33,784 nt of DNA from NCBI RefSeq assembly GCF_020532645.1, contig NZ_JAJAUZ010000074.1:1-33784 (forward strand), written 5' to 3'. The notes beneath the pieces are model-generated. The model made no database searches. It was not told the DNA's origin and was given only the letters and a program-made list of their open reading frames with translations. Shown here piece by piece: positions 7,557-14,448 of this stretch (position 1 is its first letter; each line of letters begins with the position of its first letter). This DNA comes from Streptomyces bambusae. GTDB lineage: Bacteria; Actinomycetota; Actinomycetes; Streptomycetales; Streptomycetaceae. The position numbers were made by a program, and so were the translations under genes.

Positions 7557-9374
7557 TCACGGCCTCGGCCGGACGACCATCGCCGACCCGCCGCCGCGCC
7601 GGGTGGTCTCCGCGGCCGCCAGCCAGCGGCCGTCGGGCAGCCGCTGGACGCCGGTCGCCGCGCCGATCTCCGGGTTGAGGCGGAAGCCGTGGCCCAGGGC
7701 GGCCAGTTCGTCCTTCAGGGGGCTGTTCCACAGGGCGGGTTCCAGCTCGGTGGTGGCATGGTTGCGCTGGCTGGCCCGCGGCGCGGCGATCGCGTCGACC
7801 AGCGGCAGGCCCCGGTCCAGGTGCCCGGTGAGGGTCTGGAGGACGGTGGTGATGATGGTCGCCCCGCCCGGGGAGCCGACGGCCAGCACCGGCCGCCCGT
7901 GCTCCAGCACGATCGTCGGCGACATCGAGGACCGCGGCCGCTTGCCGGGCCCCGGCAGGTTGGGGTCGGGCACGCCGGCGGCGGCCGGGGCGAACGAGAA
8001 GTCCGTCAGCTCGTTGTTGAGCAGGAAGCCGCGGCCCGGCACGGTGATCGCGCTGCCGCCCGTGGACTCGATCGTCAGCGTGTACGAGACCACGTTGCCC
8101 CACCGGTCGGCCACCGTCAGGTGGGTGGTGTTCTCGCCCTCGTACGTGGTCGGCGCGGCCCGCCCGGTGCTGCCGCAGGGCGCCGGGTGCCACGGGTCGC
8201 CGGGGGCGAGCGGGCTGGTCAGGGCCCGCGCCGGGTCGATCAGGCAGCCCCGGGCGTCGGCGAACCGCTGGGACAGCAGCCGGCTCGTCGGCACGTCCTC
8301 GAAGGCCGGGTCCCCGACCCACCGCCCGCGGTCCGCGAACGAGATCCGGCTCGCCTCGATGAACCGGTGCAGGTACTGCGCCTGGCTGAGACCGCGCAGG
8401 TCGGACCGCTCCAGGATGTTGAGGGCCTCGCCCACGGTCGTGCCGCCCGACGAGGACGGCGCCATCGAGTACACGTCCAGCCCGCGGTAGCGCAGCCGGG
8501 TCGGGTCCTGCCGCTTGACCCGGTAGCGGGCCAGGTCGGCCGCGGTCAGGTCACCGGCCCGCACCACGCGGGTGGCGGCCGGGTCGACCGGCGGTGTGCG
8601 GACCGTGCGGACGACGTCGTCGGCGAGCCGCCCGCGGTAGATCGCGGCGGTGTTCGTGCGGCCCAGTTCGGCGTACGTGGCGGCCAGTTCGGGGTTCTTG
8701 AAGGTGCTGCCGAGCTCCGGCAGCCGGCCGCCGGGCAGGAACAGCCGCGCGGTGTCGGGGAAGTCGCGGAAGCGGGCCTCGTTCGCCTCGGTCTGCGCCC
8801 GGAAGGTGGCGTCGACGGTGAACCCGTCGCGGGCCAGCTTCTCGGCCGGCTTCAGCAGCCGGTGCAGCGGCCGGCTGCCCCAGCTGTCGAGGACGGAGCG
8901 CCAGGTGGCGGGCGTGCCGGGGACGCCGACGCCCAGTCCGCTGGTCTGGCCCTCGGCGAACGGGATCGGCACGCCGTTCTCCTGGAACAGCCGCGCGTCG
9001 GCCGAGGCGGGCGCGGTCTCCCGGCCGTCGACGGTGAACACCCGGCGCCGGGAGGCGTCGTAGTAGACGAAGTAGCCCCCGCCGCCGATGCCCGCCGAGT
9101 ACGGCTCGGTGACGCCGAGCGCGGCCGCGGTGGCGACGGCGGCGTCCACGGCGTTGCCGCCCTCGCGCAGCACGGCGATGCCCGCCGCGGAGGCGTCCGC
9201 GTCGGCGCTGGCGACGGCGCCGCCCCAGCCCACCGCCACCGGGACCTTCGGCGGGGTGCCGCCGGCCGGGCCGGCGGCGGAGGCGGGCACGGTGGGCGGG
9301 GCGGTCGCGCCCGTGGCGGCCAGGGCCGCGGTGAGGGCGAGGAGCGCTAAGGAGCGGGTGCGGGCACGGCGCAT
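7557..9374 (-). CDS. ggt: Secreted gamma-glutamyltransferase
   Basis: A 605-residue N-terminal-nucleophile hydrolase that transfers or hydrolyses the gamma-glutamyl group of glutathione and similar amides. The start at ATG 9374 gives MRRARTRSLALLALTAAL, a clear signal peptide, and has GGAGGT upstream; translation upstream of this only shadows the divergent gene. The autocleavage site and catalytic threonine are in ENTTHLTVADRWGN (Thr416), followed by the GRGFLLNNELTDFS and GSPGG segments that bind the gamma-glutamyl group. The large-subunit motif GGNAVDAAVATAAALGVTEP is near residue 80. Codon 9, in the signal peptide, is TTA (9348-9350), so translation may depend on the bldA tRNA. It is convergent with the map remnant (30 bp apart) and divergent from the gene at 9442. 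Confidence 0.94.
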   Translation of the reverse strand: MRRARTRSLALLALTAALAATGATAPPTVPASAAGPAGGTPPKVPVAVGWGGAVASADADASAAGIAVLREGGNAVDAAVATAAALGVTEPYSAGIGGGGYFVYYDASRRRVFTVDGRETAPASADARLFQENGVPIPFAEGQTSGLGVGVPGTPATWRSVLDSWGSRPLHRLLKPAEKLARDGFTVDATFRAQTEANEARFRDFPDTARLFLPGGRLPELGSTFKNPELAATYAELGRTNTAAIYRGRLADDVVRTVRTPPVDPAATRVVRAGDLTAADLARYRVKRQDPTRLRYRGLDVYSMAPSSSGGTTVGEALNILERSDLRGLSQAQYLHRFIEASRISFADRGRWVGDPAFEDVPTSRLLSQRFADARGCLIDPARALTSPLAPGDPWHPAPCGSTGRAAPTTYEGENTTHLTVADRWGNVVSYTLTIESTGGSAITVPGRGFLLNNELTDFSFAPAAAGVPDPNLPGPGKRPRSSMSPTIVLEHGRPVLAVGSPGGATIITTVLQTLTGHLDRGLPLVDAIAAPRASQRNHATTELEPALWNSPLKDELAALGHGFRLNPEIGAATGVQRLPDGRWLAAAETTRRGGGSAMVVRPRP

Positions 9375-9405
9375 CGGGACCTCCGGTCGACGGCGACCCG
9401 CGCAG

Positions 9406-9432
9406 GGTAGCGCCCGGCGCGCTGCCGCTACC
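9406..9432. promoter_or_regulatory. Inverted repeat in the ggt divergent promoter region
   Basis: Only 67 bp separate the divergent starts at 9374 and 9442. Within it GGTAGCG (9406-9412) and CGCTACC (9426-9432) form a perfect 7-bp inverted repeat with a 13-base GC-rich spacer. The position between two start codons suits an operator shared by both genes, but a simple hairpin is equally possible. I see no convincing -10 or -35 boxes. Confidence 0.35.
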
Positions 9433-9441
9433 ATCCCGCGC

Positions 9442-10167
9442 ATGAACGAAGACCTGCGCAACATACTCCTCGGGGTGGCGGCCACCGGGGTCAGCGGCTC
9501 CGTCGGCTGGTTCGCCCGCACGTATCTGTGGCTGCGCAAGCTCCGGCGCAAGCAGGCCTTCTTCGGCCTGCCGACCGGCTCGGACTGCCTCTTCGTGGTC
9601 AACCGGCAGATGGGCGGCACCGACAGCTCGGTGCACCGCCGCGACGCGCTGGCGCTCCTGGAGATATCCGCGCTGATCAAGGACTGCGGGGCGAACGTGC
9701 AGATCGTCGAGCACGACACGGCCCGTCAGGGATTCGGCGAGCGCGCCGAGTTCTGCGTCGGCGGGCCGATATCCAACGTGCGGACGGCCGCGCACCTGGA
9801 GTCGATGCTGCCGGGCGTGCACGTGGACCTGACCGCCGAGGACACCGCCGACCGGGGGGCGCTGCGGGTCGGCGGGGAGACGTACCGCTGGCAGAAGGAC
9901 ACCGTCGAACACGTGCTGCTGGCCCGGCTGACGACGGAGGCGGGCGCCCGCCCGGTCTTCCTGGTGAGCGGACAGACGGCCGTCAGCAACCAGGCTGCGG
10001 CCCGCTATCTGGCCCGCCACCACGAACAGTTGGCCCGCACCTACGGCCGCAAGTCCTTCGCACTGATCCTGAAGGTGGTCAACTCCCGTGCGTACGGGCC
10101 CGATGTGACCCACCTGGTGGCGGACGTCACCGCGGCGGCCCGGACACCCGCAGCGGCAGCCTCGTGA
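9442..10167 (+). CDS. Conserved membrane-anchored protein, function unknown
   Basis: A 241-residue protein. ATG 9442 was chosen because it opens a compact N-terminus with one hydrophobic segment (residues about 7-28, ILLGVAATGVSGSVGWF) followed by basic residues RKLRRKQ, the pattern of a signal anchor with the rest cytoplasmic. The body has alternating hydrophobic strands and helices with two glycine-rich turns, CVGGPISNVRTAAHL and VFLVSGQTAVSNQAAARYL, which suggest a Rossmann-like ligand-binding fold; this is inference. I do not recognise a named family. Its 3' end overlaps the convergent P450 gene by 41 bp. It is divergent from ggt over a 67-bp gap. Codon use is like its neighbours, so it looks native. 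Confidence 0.75.
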   Translation: MNEDLRNILLGVAATGVSGSVGWFARTYLWLRKLRRKQAFFGLPTGSDCLFVVNRQMGGTDSSVHRRDALALLEISALIKDCGANVQIVEHDTARQGFGERAEFCVGGPISNVRTAAHLESMLPGVHVDLTAEDTADRGALRVGGETYRWQKDTVEHVLLARLTTEAGARPVFLVSGQTAVSNQAAARYLARHHEQLARTYGRKSFALILKVVNSRAYGPDVTHLVADVTAAARTPAAAAS

Positions 10168-11518
10168 GCCCGTTGATGAAGTTGGACACCAACCGCCTTG
10201 GCGGACCGGCCAGTTCGGGTACGGGCATGGCGGCCGTCCACTCCTCGTAGAGGGTGCGCAGCTGGAGCCGGGCGAAGTGGGCGCCGAGGCAGACGTGCGG
10301 GCCGTCGCCGAAGGAGACGTGCGGGTTGGGGGTGCGGCCGAGGTCGAGCCGGTGGGGGTCGGTGAAGACGCGTTCGTCGTGGTTGGCGGAGGCGTGGAAG
10401 ACGACCACCTTGTCGCCGGTGCGGATGCGCTGCCCGGCGAGGTCGGTGCCGGCGGCGGCGGTGCGGCGGAAGCTGAGGACCGGCGGGTGGACGCGCAGGA
10501 GTTCGTCCACGGCGGCGGCCGCGGGCACCGCTCCGGCCTGCAGCCTGCGGTACTCGTCGGGCGCCCCGGCCAGCGCGAGCAGTCCGCCGGGGGCGGCACT
10601 GCGCACCGTGTCGTTGCCGGCGACGGTGAGCAGGAAGAAGAACATTTCCAGCTCGGCGGCCTCCAGCCCGGCTTCGGCGAGCGCGGTCATGAGGTCGTCG
10701 GCGGGGTGCCGGCGCTTGTGCGCGGCCAGTTCGCGGGCGTAGCCGAACATCTCGCCGAGCAGGGCGGGCGAGCGGGGGTTCAGCGGCCTGCCGTCGGGGC
10801 CGGGCTGCGGGGCCGGGGCGTCTTCGGGGTCCTGGTAGCCGATGATCCGGACCGTCCAGTCGAGGAGCAGGCCGCGGTCGGCGGGCGGTACGCCCATCAG
10901 GTCGGCCAGGTTGAGCAGCGCGTACTCGTCGGTGACGGTCCGCACGACGTCGGCGGCGCCGTCCTCGGAGCCGTCCCGGGCGGCAGCGAGCAGGGTGCGG
11001 GCGCGGGCGCGGACCCGGTCGCCGAAGCGCTCGACGCGGGCCGGGGTGAACGCCCGGGCGAGCAGCCGGCGCAGCCGGCCGTGGTCGGGCGGGTCCTGGT
11101 TGAGCATGGTGCGCCGCAGGAACGGCAGGTCGGCCGGGTCGGGGTCGCGGATCTGGGTGGCGCCGAGGGACGAGGACCAGGTGCGGGCGTCCTTGAGCAC
11201 GCGGACGACGTCGGCGTGCCGGGTGACCGCCCAGAAGCCCGGGCCGGCCGGCCAGCCGAGGACTTCGGGCTCGGGCTGCCAGGCCACCGGGTGACGGTCG
11301 CGCAGCAGCCGGTAGGCGGCGTGCGGGACGGCGCGGCCGTAGATCCGGGGGTCGAAGACGTCGGGCACCGGACCGGTCGCCGTCTTCTCCTGCCGGTCCG
11401 TCCTCTCCTGCCGGTCCGTCCTCTCCTGCCGGTCCGTCCTCTCCTGCAGGTCTGTCTGGTCCGCGTGGTCCGCCTGGTCCGCCTGGTCCGCGTGGTCCGC
11501 CTGGTCCGCTGTGCTCAC
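10127..11518 (-). CDS. Cytochrome P450, CYP125/CYP142-like
   Basis: A 463-residue soluble bacterial P450. The I-helix oxygen-binding motif is VAGNDTVR, the K-helix ExxR is ELLR, and the haem loop is SFGDGPHVCLG with the thiolate Cys410. The segment GFWAVTRHADVVRVLKD with NQDPPDHGRLRRL resembles the actinobacterial CYP124/125/142 group, which oxidises sterol or branched lipid chains; substrate here is unknown. GTG 11518 is chosen as start because AGGGAG lies about eight bases upstream. The first 45 residues are odd: ADQ/ADH triplets repeated six times, then four QERTDR-type hexapeptides, encoded by tandem DNA repeats. No ferredoxin gene is adjacent. The gene follows the lipoprotein gene on the same strand after 124 bp and ends inside the convergent gene at 10167. 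Confidence 0.9.
   Translation of the reverse strand: MSTADQADHADQADQADHADQTDLQERTDRQERTDRQERTDRQEKTATGPVPDVFDPRIYGRAVPHAAYRLLRDRHPVAWQPEPEVLGWPAGPGFWAVTRHADVVRVLKDARTWSSSLGATQIRDPDPADLPFLRRTMLNQDPPDHGRLRRLLARAFTPARVERFGDRVRARARTLLAAARDGSEDGAADVVRTVTDEYALLNLADLMGVPPADRGLLLDWTVRIIGYQDPEDAPAPQPGPDGRPLNPRSPALLGEMFGYARELAAHKRRHPADDLMTALAEAGLEAAELEMFFFLLTVAGNDTVRSAAPGGLLALAGAPDEYRRLQAGAVPAAAAVDELLRVHPPVLSFRRTAAAGTDLAGQRIRTGDKVVVFHASANHDERVFTDPHRLDLGRTPNPHVSFGDGPHVCLGAHFARLQLRTLYEEWTAAMPVPELAGPPRRLVSNFINGLTRLPLRVSGPPR
11386..11511 (-). repeat. Coding tandem repeats (4 x 18 bp, 6 x 9 bp)
   Basis: Inside the 5' end of the P450 gene, four 18-bp units occupy 11386-11457 (three identical, one diverged) and six 9-bp units occupy 11458-11511, varying mainly at one or two bases. 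Both keep the frame and encode polar, acidic, helix-prone peptides. Such short-unit arrays can change length by slippage without breaking the reading frame. Confidence 0.85.
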
Positions 11519-11568
11519 CGGGGTGCGCTCCCTGCCGTCCGCGTGCCGTCCGTCGCCGGGCCCGGCGC

Positions 11569-11591
11569 GTGGTCCGGCCCGGCGGGACCAC
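11569..11591 (-). terminator. Hairpin between lipoprotein and P450 genes
   Basis: GTGGTCC (11569-11575) and GGACCAC (11585-11591) form a perfect 7-bp stem with a nine-base loop in the gap between the lipoprotein stop and the P450 start. Several further GC-rich inverted segments follow toward 11640. It may end the two-component operon, leaving the P450 on its own promoter, but no U-tract is present. Confidence 0.4.
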
Positions 11592-11642
11592 GGTGGCCCG
11601 CCGGGCCGCCGCCCGGCAAGGGGGCGGGCCGGACCCGGTGGT

Positions 11643-12272
11643 TCAGCCGTCGGTTTCGTCGCAGCGGGCGGGCTCGGTCTCACCGTCGGGTCCGAGCAGG
11701 ACCACGGCGGTGACCGGGCGCCGGAGGCCGGCGTGGTAGGCGGTGCACACGAGCTGGGCGCGGGCGGTGGCCGACAGCTCCGTCACGGGGAAGGTGAACC
11801 GCACGTTCAGCTGGCGTCCGGTGTACTCGGCCTTGACCTCGCTGCCCTTGGGGCTGAAAGGGACCGCGGTGTGCAGTCCGGCGGCGCGCTCGGCGTCGGC
11901 AGGCCCGGCGAGCAGCCGGCTCATGACGAAGGTGACCGGGAGGAGGTACCCGGAGTCGGACTCGGAACCGCCGCCGCCGATGAGGCCGCCCTCCGCGTTG
12001 CCGTCGTCGGAGTCGAAGAGCCCTTCGCGCAGGGCCGGGGTGAGCCTGCCGTTCTCGCCGATGAAGAAGAGGAGGGTGCCGTTGGGGCGGTCGGAGGTCA
12101 CCACGGCGGGCTGTCCGGCCTCGATGACGTCGGTGCCCTGGATCCGCGTGGGCAGGCTGCCGCAGCCGGCGACGGCGGCCGCTGCCAGCACGGCGGCGGC
12201 CGCCGCGGGCCAGGCCCGCCGCAGCCGCCGTATCGCACCCTCCGCCGGGTGTCCTGCCGTGCGTTCCGTCAT
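11643..12272 (-). CDS. Lipoprotein partner of the two-component system
   Basis: A 209-residue lipoprotein. After a basic start (IRRLRRAW) comes a hydrophobic stretch and the lipobox AAVAGC, so it should be lipid-anchored outside the membrane. The mature part has strands such as GTLLFFIGENGRLTP, LLPVTFVMSRLLAGP and LNVRFTFPVTELS that recall GerMN-like lipoproteins of actinobacteria. Its ATG overlaps the kinase stop (ATGA, 12269-12272), which implies translational coupling and a shared job. The order regulator, kinase, lipoprotein matches the AfsQ1-AfsQ2-lipoprotein set of S. coelicolor, and functionally recalls CseA, a lipoprotein that modulates its sensor system. The role as modulator of the kinase is inference. 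Confidence 0.82.
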   Translation of the reverse strand: MTERTAGHPAEGAIRRLRRAWPAAAAAVLAAAAVAGCGSLPTRIQGTDVIEAGQPAVVTSDRPNGTLLFFIGENGRLTPALREGLFDSDDGNAEGGLIGGGGSESDSGYLLPVTFVMSRLLAGPADAERAAGLHTAVPFSPKGSEVKAEYTGRQLNVRFTFPVTELSATARAQLVCTAYHAGLRRPVTAVVLLGPDGETEPARCDETDG

Positions 12273-13708
12273 GTGCGCGCCTCCCAGGGCATCTCGACGG
12301 TGAACACCGCGCCGCCGTACGGCCCGTTGGCCGCCCGGATGGTGCCGCCGTGCAGGCGTACGTTCTCCAGGGTGATGGCCAGGCCCAGCCCGCTGCCCGC
12401 CGACCGGGTGCGGGCGGCGTCGGCCTTGTAGAAGCGGTCGAAGATGTGCGGGAGCACCTCGGGTGCGATGCCCGGGCCGCTGTCGGCGACCTCGGTCAGC
12501 AGCCAGGGGCCGCCCGGCCGGGCCTCTGCGTACACCCGGATCCGGACCGGGCCGCCGCCGTGCCGGAGGGCGTTGCCGACGAGGTTGGCGAGGACGACGT
12601 CGAAGCGGCGCGGGTCGAGCCGGGCGCGCAGTCCGTCGGGCACGTCGGTGTGGACCTGCTCCAGCCAGTGCCGGCGTTCCAGGGTCTTGGCGATGGTCTC
12701 CGCCATGTCGACCTCGTCGGTGTGGAGCTCTGCGGCCCGGGCGTCGAAGCGGGAGATCTCCATCAGGTCGTCGACGAGGTGGGCGAGCTTGCCGGTCTCG
12801 GCGCTGACCAGGCGTACCGCGGCGGCGGTGTCCGGGTCGAGGCGGGCGGCGTCCTCGTCGAGGACTTCGGTGACGGCGAGCATGCCGGCGAGCGGGGTGC
12901 GCAGTTCGTGGGAGACGTCGGCGGCGAACCGGCGGGCGCGGGCCTCGGCCTGCTGGAGTTCCTGGACGGAGGCTTCCAGGGCGCCGGCGGTCTCGTTGAA
13001 GGTGCGGGCCAGTTCGGCGAGTTCGTCGCGGCCCTTGACCTCGATGCGGGTGTCGAGGCGGCCCTCGCCCATCCTGCGGGCGGCCCGGCGCATGTCCCGG
13101 ACCGGGCGCAGCACGCTGCGGGCGGCGAGGAGGGCGGGGATGACGGAGATGGCGAGGCCGGGCAGGGCGCCGTCCCGGGCGGCGAGGACCATGGCGTCGA
13201 TGGTGGTCTGCTCGGTGTTCATGGCCATCACGCCGTAGAAGACGGCTCCGGTGCCGATGCGTTCGCCGCGGTAGTCCATGACGGCGGGCATGCCGAAGGT
13301 GAGGTAGGGGGTGCCGTCCTTGACGACGCGCTGGAACACGGCGCGGGGGGCTTCGTGGGCCGCCTTGCGCAGTTCGGGGGTGATCACGGTGGAGGTGCCG
13401 GAGTTGCCGGAGGAGGCCCGCATGGTGCCGTATTCGGCGAACACGGCCCAGGGGTGCGGCTTGGCGAGCCGGGCGATGTCGCGGCACTCGGCGCTGAGGT
13501 CGGTGCTGCGGGTGTACGGCAGCCGGATGGGGCGGCGGTCGAGGACGTCGCGCATGCTGGCGACGGCGGTGTCCTGGGTCTGCCGCAGGACGGCGCTGCG
13601 GGCCTCCCGGTAGGCGAGGGCGGCGGTGGTGAGGGCGCTGATGGCGGCGACGAGCAGGAAGCCGGCGATCAGGCGAGTCCGCAGACCGAGGGGGGCGAAT
13701 CGTTTCAC
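12269..13708 (-). CDS. Membrane sensor histidine kinase, AfsQ2/CseC-like
   Basis: A 479-residue kinase. Transmembrane helix 1 spans about 12-33, an extracytoplasmic sensor domain of about 145 residues follows (with one cysteine at 75), and helix 2 is about 181-200. HAMP (about 197-250) leads to the dimerisation domain with phospho-acceptor His267 in FAADVSHELRTPL. The ATPase domain shows the N box NLVGNALRHG, G1 DSGPGIAPE, F box FDRFYKAD and G2 GSGLGLAI, so it looks fully active. The start is GTG 13708, seven bases after the regulator stop; the ORF ends overlapping the lipoprotein start. The signal is unknown; the cell-wall genes next door suggest envelope stress, which is inference. Confidence 0.92.
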   Translation of the reverse strand: MKRFAPLGLRTRLIAGFLLVAAISALTTAALAYREARSAVLRQTQDTAVASMRDVLDRRPIRLPYTRSTDLSAECRDIARLAKPHPWAVFAEYGTMRASSGNSGTSTVITPELRKAAHEAPRAVFQRVVKDGTPYLTFGMPAVMDYRGERIGTGAVFYGVMAMNTEQTTIDAMVLAARDGALPGLAISVIPALLAARSVLRPVRDMRRAARRMGEGRLDTRIEVKGRDELAELARTFNETAGALEASVQELQQAEARARRFAADVSHELRTPLAGMLAVTEVLDEDAARLDPDTAAAVRLVSAETGKLAHLVDDLMEISRFDARAAELHTDEVDMAETIAKTLERRHWLEQVHTDVPDGLRARLDPRRFDVVLANLVGNALRHGGGPVRIRVYAEARPGGPWLLTEVADSGPGIAPEVLPHIFDRFYKADAARTRSAGSGLGLAITLENVRLHGGTIRAANGPYGGAVFTVEMPWEART

Positions 13709-13715
13709 TGCCGGC

Positions 13716-14396
13716 CTACAGCGGACCGAAGCGGTAGCCGAAGCCGCGCACGGTCTGGACGTAGCGGGGGCTGCCCTCGGGGTCCTCGATCTTGGTGCGG
13801 AGCCGCCGGACGCAGGCGTCGACCAGCCGGGCGTCGGCGTGGTAGCTGTGGTCCCAGACGTACTCCAGGAGCTGCTGGCGGCTGAAGACCTGCTCGGGAG
13901 AGGCCGACAGGTGGAGCAGCAGCTTGATCTCGCTGGGGGCGAGCGGCAGGCGCTCGCCGTTCCTGGCGACGGTCAGTCCGGCCCGGTCGATGGCGAGTTC
14001 GCCGTGGAACTCGACGGAGGGGCGGCCGGCCGGCTCGCTCAGCCGGCGCAGCACCGCCTTGATGCGGGCCTCGATGACCTCGGTGCGGGCGGGCTTGACG
14101 ATGTAGTCGTCGGCGCCGGCCTCCAGGCCGACGACGATGTCGAAGTCGTCGCCGCGCGCCGTGAGCATGATGATGGGCAGCTGGCTGGTGTCGCGTATCC
14201 GCCGGCACACCTGTACGCCGTTCATGCCGGGCAGCATGAGGTCGAGCAGGACGATCTCCGGCCGGAACTCGGCGAGGGCCTGCAGGCCGGCCTCGCCGGT
14301 CTCGGCGGCCCGCACCTCGTGGCCCCGGCGGCGCAGGCCCAGGCCCACGCCCTCCCGGACGGACGGGTCGTCCTCGATCAGCAGTACACGTGGCAT
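13716..14396 (-). CDS. OmpR-family response regulator, AfsQ1/CseB-like
   Basis: A 226-residue two-domain regulator. The receiver domain has the acidic pair in IEDDPS, phospho-acceptor Asp52 in LLDLMLPG, and the conserved lysine in YIVKPA. The C-terminal winged helix (about 130-224) includes SRQQLLEYVW and DARLVDACVRRLRTKIE and ends with TVRGFGYRFGPL, typical of OmpR/PhoB DNA-binding domains. ATG 14396 is used; the upstream Shine-Dalgarno is weak. It heads the regulator-kinase-lipoprotein operon and lies 52 bp downstream of the murJ stop on the same strand, so it may have its own promoter or be read through from murJ. Unlike the afsQ and cse loci, no sigma factor gene is adjacent. Confidence 0.93.
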   Translation of the reverse strand: MPRVLLIEDDPSVREGVGLGLRRRGHEVRAAETGEAGLQALAEFRPEIVLLDLMLPGMNGVQVCRRIRDTSQLPIIMLTARGDDFDIVVGLEAGADDYIVKPARTEVIEARIKAVLRRLSEPAGRPSVEFHGELAIDRAGLTVARNGERLPLAPSEIKLLLHLSASPEQVFSRQQLLEYVWDHSYHADARLVDACVRRLRTKIEDPEGSPRYVQTVRGFGYRFGPL

Positions 14397-14448
14397 CGGA
14401 TCAGTATCCCAGGCGGGTGCGGGGCGCCGGTTCGGGCTGGGGCGGACC

